Source: Desulfovibrio sp. (GTDB lineage: Bacteria; Desulfobacterota; Desulfovibrionia; Desulfovibrionales; Desulfovibrionaceae). Taken from it: a stretch of DNA of 11,399 bases. Below the pieces are notes generated by a model. It saw nothing but the letters and a program-made list of their open reading frames with translations, ran no database searches and was not told the origin of the DNA. How positions within the stretch are numbered: the stretch's first letter is position 1; each line of letters starts with the position of its first letter. Shown here piece by piece: positions 8,035 through 11,399 of this stretch. The DNA lies in assembly GCA_003525525.1 (NCBI GenBank), contig DQED01000236.1:410-11808 (forward strand), given 5' to 3'. The position numbers and the translations under genes were made by a program.

Positions 8035-8433
8035 TTAGGCCACTACTTTTCCCTTCTTCTCCCACAGTCGCATATCCTTCATTTTTTTGCGGCGATCCCG
8101 CTGCAACGACTTGCACACCAGCGGCATGGTCTTCTTGTAGCCGTGCTTGGCCTTGTACTCTTCGGGCGTCAACCCGTGGGTGGCCAGATGCTTTTTGGTG
8201 ATCACCTTGAACGACTTGCCGCACTCCAGGCAGGTGACGGACTTTTCCTTGACCGCCTTCTTGGGATCCATGTCCACGACCTGCTCGGCTTCGCCCTCAA
8301 GGACGTCGCCGCTGATATCGCGGATGCCGGCGGCAAGGCGACGCACCATGGAGGTGATTTCCTCGTCGGTCATGGTGCGCACGGACGCCTGGGCCTTGAC
8401 GATCTCCAAGGCGCATTTGACGTATTCTTCCAT
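8035..8433 (-). CDS. MucR/Ros-family zinc-finger transcriptional regulator
   Basis: A 132-residue protein. The N-terminal half (1-60) is helical and acidic and resembles the oligomerisation part of MucR/Ros proteins. The C-terminal half holds a prokaryotic C2H2-type zinc finger with C68, C71, H82 and H86, followed by the family hallmark LTPEEYKAKHGY and a basic tail (RDRRKKMKDMRLW) likely to contact DNA. Spacing is C-x2-C-x10-H-x3-H, whereas classical Ros has C-x2-C-x9-H-x4-H, so the finger loop is slightly different. MucR/Ros proteins regulate exopolysaccharide, motility and virulence genes in alphaproteobacteria; targets here are unknown. A good TAAGGAG lies 5 bases before the ATG on the - strand. 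A perfect -35 box and a small dyad upstream suggest an individual, perhaps autoregulated, promoter. Confidence 0.88.
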   Translation of the reverse strand: MEEYVKCALEIVKAQASVRTMTDEEITSMVRRLAAGIRDISGDVLEGEAEQVVDMDPKKAVKEKSVTCLECGKSFKVITKKHLATHGLTPEEYKAKHGYKKTMPLVCKSLQRDRRKKMKDMRLWEKKGKVVA

Positions 8434-8471
8434 ATCATCTCCTTAGAACGGCAACGCCGATATTTGCAACG

Positions 8472-8505
8472 TCACTTCTGTGAGATGAAAGACGGCTATT
8501 GTCAA
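8472..8505 (-). promoter_or_regulatory. Candidate promoter and operator of the MucR-like gene
   Basis: A perfect TTGACA lies on the - strand at 8505-8500. Seventeen bases further is CACAGA (8482-8477), a poor -10 match. The -10 is embedded in a dyad, TCAC-N4-GTGA (8472-8475 and 8480-8483), which could be an operator. The direct repeat GCAACG (8451-8456 and 8466-8471, 15 bases apart) lies in the predicted leader. Support comes from the -35 box and position only. Confidence 0.35.
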
Positions 8506-8694
8506 CATCAAAAATGCAATTTCCTCTGTTTCACTCGAAAGCAAAAACCCGAACCACTTGCAGCGAAAGCGGCAAAACGTCATTATTAATTTTTTGAAAG
8601 AATGTGACGGGCAACAAGACATGGCGAAAACAACGATTCGCAAGCCTTCCCCCACCTATTGTCCGGGCGTGCGCGCCACGCTGCGCCGTATAGC

Positions 8695-8739
8695 AAACAA
8701 AAAGGCCCCGGAGAAGCGGAGAACCACTTCCCCGGGGCC
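8695..8739 (-). terminator. Intrinsic terminator of the hsp20 operon
   Basis: A perfect 8-base stem, GGCCCCGG (8704-8711) with CCGGGGCC (8732-8739), is continued after one mismatch by GAAG/CTTC (8713-8716, 8727-8730) around a 10-base loop. Read on the - strand it is followed by CTTTTTGTTTG, a good T-rich tail. Orientation and position fit termination of the tandem hsp20 genes. Confidence 0.8.
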
Positions 8740-8753
8740 GGCGCAGTGAAAGA

Positions 8754-8780
8754 GCCCCGCCTTCTTCCAGAAGCGGGAGC
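8754..8780 (-). terminator. Secondary stem-loop just after hsp20 gene A
   Basis: CTTCT (8761-8765) pairs with AGAAG (8769-8773) around a TCC loop, extended past a one-base bulge by CCCG/CGGG (8756-8759, 8774-8777). On the - strand only a short TCTTTC follows, so it is a weaker terminator or an mRNA 3'-end protecting structure ahead of the main terminator. Confidence 0.4.
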
Positions 8781-8784
8781 CGGA

Positions 8785-9153
8785 TCAGCCGGCCTGAATC
8801 TCGATCTTGCGGGGCTGCACCATTTCATGGCGCGGCAGGTACAGTTCCAGTACGCCGTCCTTGAGCGTGGCTTTGATGCGATCCTTGTCCACGATGTGCG
8901 AGATCGTGAAGCTGCGGAAATACTCGCCGCCCCCGAACTCCACATGCCCGAGCTTGCGGCCCTCGGGCAGGGGATACTCGGCCTTACCGGAAACCTTGAG
9001 CTCGTCCTCGTTGAGGTCGATGACCAGGGCTTCCTTGCTTACGCCCGGCATATCGACAAAAATATAAAACCCGTCGTCCTTTTCGATGATGTCCGTGGCC
9101 GGCTTGACCCGGGGCAGCCGGCGCTCCTCGGTCTTGACCGCGTTGTCCGTCAT
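8785..9153 (-). CDS. Small heat-shock protein, Hsp20/alpha-crystallin family (gene A, promoter-distal)
   Basis: A 122-residue protein with a short N-terminal arm (1-17), an alpha-crystallin domain (about 18-110), and a C-terminal IxI anchor, I117-E-I119. The domain shows VDMPGVSKEAL and the family signature A95-T-L-K-D-G-V-L102 followed by ELYLPR. Such proteins are cytosolic ATP-independent holdases that keep unfolding proteins soluble during heat or oxidative stress and build oligomers through the IxI motif. GGGAGG precedes the ATG by 6 bases. It lies 27 bases downstream of a second hsp20 gene with no promoter or terminator between, so the two form an operon. Its short N-terminal arm contrasts with the longer arm of its partner, so mixed oligomers are plausible but not shown. 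Confidence 0.95.
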   Translation of the reverse strand: MTDNAVKTEERRLPRVKPATDIIEKDDGFYIFVDMPGVSKEALVIDLNEDELKVSGKAEYPLPEGRKLGHVEFGGGEYFRSFTISHIVDKDRIKATLKDGVLELYLPRHEMVQPRKIEIQAG

Positions 9154-9180
9154 GACGATCCTCCCTGGGCTGGCGTGCGG

Positions 9181-9594
9181 TTACACCGCCTCGATGCTGA
9201 TCTTCTTCGGCTTGCTCTCGTCGGATTTGGGCAACACGACGTCGAGCACGCCGTCCCGCATGGTGGCCGAAACCCTGTCCCTGGCCACGGCAGCCTGGAT
9301 GTTGACCACCCGCTGGAAAAAACCCGTCGGCCGCTCCTGGCGATAGTACTTGCCTTTCACAGCCTTGCGTTCGCCTTTGATGACAAGGCTCGAATCCGTG
9401 AGCGTCAGGTCCAGGTCAGCAATGTCCATGCCCGGAATCTCGCAGCTTACGTAAATTTTATCGTCGTCCTCGCCGATGTTGAGCGGCGGATACGCCATGC
9501 TGCGCTGGCTGATGGCCATGGACGGCCACAAGGACTCGAACAGCCGGTCCATCGGCGTGCTCGAGCCGTAGAACGGACTCAAATCAATAACCAT
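9181..9594 (-). CDS. Small heat-shock protein, Hsp20/alpha-crystallin family (gene B, promoter-proximal)
   Basis: A 137-residue protein with an N-terminal arm of about 36 residues containing the common PMDRLFESLW pattern, an alpha-crystallin domain (about 37-124), and a C-terminal I132-S-I134 anchor. The domain includes CEIPGMDIADLDL, LVIKGER, RQERPTGFFQRVV and the signature A110-T-M-R-D-G-V-L117. It is the more canonical class A-like member of the pair. It is a cytosolic ATP-independent chaperone expected to pass clients to ATP-driven chaperones. GGAGGT lies 6 bases before the ATG, and this sequence can pair with a nearby ACCUUUU in the leader. It is the first gene of the hsp20 operon and is divergent from htpG across a shared 241-base control region. 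Sequence similarity to gene A is limited to family motifs, so the pair is an old duplication or a joint acquisition. Confidence 0.96.
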   Translation of the reverse strand: MVIDLSPFYGSSTPMDRLFESLWPSMAISQRSMAYPPLNIGEDDDKIYVSCEIPGMDIADLDLTLTDSSLVIKGERKAVKGKYYRQERPTGFFQRVVNIQAAVARDRVSATMRDGVLDVVLPKSDESKPKKISIEAV

Positions 9595-9600
9595 ATCTGC

Positions 9601-9615
9601 ACCTCCGGAAAAGGT
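9601..9615 (-). promoter_or_regulatory. Possible fourU-like RNA thermometer hairpin in the hsp20 leader
   Basis: In the - strand RNA, ACCUUU can pair with the Shine-Dalgarno segment GGAGGU across a UCC loop: four standard pairs and two G-U pairs, masking the whole ribosome site 6 bases before the start codon. A UUUU run opposite the Shine-Dalgarno sequence is the hallmark of fourU thermometers, known from the small heat-shock gene agsA of Salmonella. The stem is short and the loop minimal, so stability is marginal and the function is inference. Confidence 0.35.
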
Positions 9616-9630
9616 TGTTCTTCACAGCCG

Positions 9631-9658
9631 AAAATAAACAACCCCCAAGGCCTGTCAA
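9631..9658 (-). promoter_or_regulatory. hsp20 operon promoter
   Basis: On the - strand, a perfect TTGACA (9658-9653) is followed after 16 bases by TATTTT (9636-9631), giving a leader of about 30 bases. Upstream, the A-tract of seven (9677-9671) and a GGGG/CCCC dyad (9660-9663, 9667-9670) lie where an UP element or activator site would be; on the + strand the same dyad is followed by seven T and could insulate the divergent units. An AACCCC/GGGGTT inverted repeat flanks the -35 box. The layout is identical to that of the htpG promoter on the other strand. Confidence 0.6.
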
Positions 9659-9694
9659 TGGGGTTTCCCCTTTTTTTCGCGTGCCTCCGCCACC

Positions 9695-9722
9695 TTGACA
9701 ACCCACTCTCCCTGCTTATTTT
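9695..9722 (+). promoter_or_regulatory. htpG promoter
   Basis: TTGACA (9695-9700) is followed after 16 bases by TATTTT (9717-9722), predicting transcription from about 9728 and a leader of roughly 107 bases. The -35 context CTTGACA also resembles the CTTGAAA -35 of sigma-32, but no CCCCAT-type -10 lies at the proper distance, so a housekeeping-type or lineage-specific heat-shock promoter is more likely. A TGTCAA at 9724-9729 makes an inverted pair with the -35 box. Confidence 0.6.
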
Positions 9723-9737
9723 TTGTCAATCATTTGC

Positions 9738-9792
9738 CGGGGCGCGTCCCCCGAAAGGCCCGACCCGCACGCGCGGGAGCGAGCCTTTTTTT
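9738..9792 (+). terminator. Terminator-like hairpin in the htpG 5' leader (possible attenuator)
   Basis: A first small stem, CGGGG (9738-9742) with CCCCG (9749-9753), is followed by a larger hairpin. AAAGGC (9754-9759) pairs with GCCTTT (9783-9788), and inside it CCCGC (9764-9768) pairs with GCGGG (9773-9777) around ACGC. The larger hairpin leads into a run of seven T (9786-9792). This looks like an intrinsic terminator placed between the htpG promoter and its start codon. No gene precedes it on this strand, so premature termination of the htpG mRNA is the natural reading. The internal loop lowers confidence. Confidence 0.45.
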
Positions 9793-9829
9793 GGGCCGGA
9801 CGCTTTGCCCAAATCCACGGGAAAAGGAG
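9784..9829 (+). promoter_or_regulatory. Alternative htpG leader fold that masks the Shine-Dalgarno sequence
   Basis: The continuous left arm 9784-9796 (CCTTTTTTTGGGC) can pair with two segments downstream: GCCCAAA (9807-9813), giving a perfect 7-base stem around a 10-base loop, and AAAAGG (9822-9827), giving 6 more pairs across an 8-base bulge. AAAAGG is part of the ribosome site AAGGAG (9824-9829), 6 bases before the ATG. A U-run opposite the ribosome site is typical of heat-shock RNA thermometers. The fold shares 9783-9788 with the terminator-like hairpin, so the two exclude each other. Confidence 0.42.
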
Positions 9830-9835
9830 ACGCCC

Positions 9836-11399
9836 ATGTCCGCAACCCAGGGAGAAACCCACGAATTTCGCGCCGAAATTCGCAAGCTCCTGGATATCAT
9901 CACCCATTCCATCTACACCAACAGGGAAATCTTTGTGCGCGAGCTGGTGTCCAACGCCTCCGACGCCCTGGACAAGCTGCGCTTCGAAACCAGCCGGGGC
10001 ACCGCCGTCGCCGACCCCGACACGCCGCTCGAAATCCGCATCACCACGGACAAGGACGCCGGCAAGCTCGTCATCGCCGACACCGGCTGCGGCATGACCC
10101 GCGAAGAACTCGTGGACAACCTCGGCACCATCGCCAAATCCGGCACCGAAGCCTTCATGAAGTCCGTGGCCGACAACAAGGACGCCGCATCGAACCTCAT
10201 CGGCCGCTTCGGCGTCGGGTTCTATTCCGTGTTCATGGTCGCCAAAAGCGTCACCGTCACCTCCCGCTCCTTCCGTGAAGACGCCGCCCCGGCCCGCTGG
10301 ATCTCCGACGGCGCGGGCAGCTTCGCCGTGGAGGAAGCCCCGGCGGACACCCCGCGCGGCACCACCATCGCCATCGAACTCAACGACGAGAACAAGGAGT
10401 ACGCCGACCCCGCGCGCGTCAAGGACGTCCTGCGCAAGCACTCCAACTTCATCTCCTTCCCCATCCTCGTCGACGGCGAAAAGACCAACACCATCCCCGC
10501 CCTGTGGCGCGAATCCAAATTCTCCGTCACCCCGGAACAATACAAGGAATTCTACCAGTTCCTCACCTACGACAACGAGGAACCCCTGGCCACGATCCAC
10601 GTCAGCGTGGACGCGCCCGTGCAGTTCACCGCCCTGCTCTTCATCCCGTCCAAGGGACTCGGGCCCATGGCCTTCCGCGAAGCCCTGCACCACGGCCTCG
10701 ACCTCTACGTGCGCCGCGTCATGATCTCCAAGGAGGTCAAGGAACTCATCCCCGAATACCTGGGCTTCGTGCGCGGCGTGGTGGACACCGAAGACCTGCC
10801 GCTCAACATCTCCCGCGAAACGCTCCAGGAAAACCTGGTGCTGCGCAAAATCCAGACCGTCATCGTCAAGCAGATCCTCGACAAGCTCAAAAACCTGGCC
10901 AAGGAAAATTCCGAAAAATACGCCGCGTTCTTCAAGGAACACGGACAGGCCCTCAAGCTCGGCTACGGCGACTTCGCCAACCGCGAAGCCTTCGCCGATC
11001 TCATGCGCTTCGACTCCTCGGCCATCGCCCCGGACGCCGACTTCACCTCGCTTGACGCCTACGTCGAACGCGCCAAGGAAGGCCAGAAGTCCATCTACTA
11101 CCTCTCCGGCCCCTCCCGCGCCGCCCTGGACCTGAACCCGCACCTGGAAATCTTCCGGGCCAAAGGCCTCGAAGTGCTCTACCTCTACGAGCCCGTGGAC
11201 GAGTTCATCATGGACACCATCGGCACCTACAAGGAACTCAAGCTCAAATCCGCCGAACTGGCCGACCACGCCGAACTCGACGCCTTCGAAGGCGAAGCGC
11301 CCAAAACCGAAACGCCCGAACTCACCCAGGAAGAGGAAGGCTCCTTCGACGGGTTCCTCAAGAAAATCAAGGAGCTCCTCGGCGACCGCATCACCGAGG
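9836..11399 (+). CDS. htpG: Hsp90-family molecular chaperone HtpG, 3' partial
   Basis: The frame stays open to the window end, giving 521 residues of a protein usually about 620-640 long; the missing part is most of the C-terminal dimerisation domain. The N-terminal ATPase (GHKL) domain has catalytic E36 and Mg-binding N40 ([12 protein letters not shown]), D82 in DTGCGM, and the lid and glycine motif G123-R-F-G-V-G128. The middle domain contains [24 protein letters not shown] with ATP-contacting R327, and EGQKSIYY. An acidic linker (about 480-502, rich in Glu) precedes the start of the C-terminal domain ([12 protein letters not shown]). The protein is a cytosolic dimeric ATPase that remodels client proteins, usually with DnaK. 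AAGGAG (9824-9829) precedes the ATG by 6 bases. The gene is divergent from two hsp20 genes and carries a structured leader with a likely heat-responsive role. Confidence 0.97.

Larger units (their letters stand above)
8434..8784. other. 351-base non-coding region between the MucR-like gene and the hsp20 pair
   Basis: No convincing gene is present. The left part (to about 8640) is clearly richer in A/T than the coding regions and holds the candidate promoter of the MucR-like gene plus an AT-rich block near 8580-8600 that could assist RNA polymerase binding. An open frame of 70 codons on the - strand (8443-8655) lacks a ribosome site and a recognisable protein pattern. The right part holds two stem-loops ending the hsp20 transcript. 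A small RNA cannot be excluded, but no promoter and terminator pair for one was found. Confidence 0.6.

Noticed and set aside
8443..8655. A possible 70-residue protein on the - strand upstream of the MucR-like gene
   Set aside because: No ribosome site, no recognisable pattern, A/T-rich non-coding composition, and it covers the likely promoter.
9595..9835. CIRCE (HrcA) operator in the chaperone control region
   Set aside because: No TTAGCACTC-N9-GAGTGCTAA-like pair is present on either strand.
9716..11269. A 517-codon open frame on the - strand antisense to htpG
   Set aside because: The + strand frame encodes an unmistakable Hsp90 with all ATPase motifs; the antisense product is low-complexity and rich in Gly, Val, Asp and His.
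1..11399. CRISPR array, insertion sequence, tRNA or defence system
   Set aside because: No spaced repeats, transposase, terminal inverted repeats or tRNA-like folds were seen; all large frames are explained by ordinary families.

Overview
The window is a stretch of GC-rich bacterial chromosome with dense coding and long spurious open frames on the opposite strands. The gene set suggests a Desulfovibrionaceae-type sulfate reducer: a response regulator with an HD-GYP output beside a receiver-kinase hybrid, a MucR/Ros-like zinc-finger regulator, tandem Hsp20 genes divergent from htpG, and HU. This assignment is inference from gene content and protein style; no rRNA or other phylogenetic marker is present.

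Layout, left to right. (1) Positions 1-2084, + strand: a two-gene signalling unit. It has the 3' part of a receiver + HD-GYP protein (predicted c-di-GMP phosphodiesterase) overlapped by 11 bases by a receiver + histidine kinase hybrid. The two receiver domains are about 70% identical over the visible 70 residues. (2) Positions 2085-7514, + strand: a drug/solvent efflux locus with a TetR-family regulator, a periplasmic adaptor lipoprotein and an AcrB/MexB-type RND pump. Adaptor and pump abut with no gap. Upstream of tetR the palindrome GAACGTTC occurs twice around a TTGACA box, a plausible autoregulatory operator. No outer-membrane channel gene is present. (3) A bidirectional terminator at 7585-7613 separates the pump from convergent genes. 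(4) Positions 7639-8433, - strand: an HU-type nucleoid protein and a MucR-family regulator, each with its own candidate promoter. (5) Positions 8785-9594, - strand: two tandem small heat-shock protein genes ending at strong hairpins. (6) Positions 9836-11399, + strand: htpG (Hsp90), cut off by the window end.

The most interesting part is the 241-base divergent region between the hsp20 pair and htpG. Both directions carry the same promoter layout, TTGACA-N16-TATTTT. Both 5' leaders can pair a run of U residues with the Shine-Dalgarno sequence, as fourU-type RNA thermometers do. The htpG leader can also form a terminator-like hairpin followed by seven T, and this hairpin cannot coexist with the Shine-Dalgarno-masking fold. 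That suggests an unproven switch combining attenuation or temperature sensing for a chaperone cluster. The remaining genes belong to known families.
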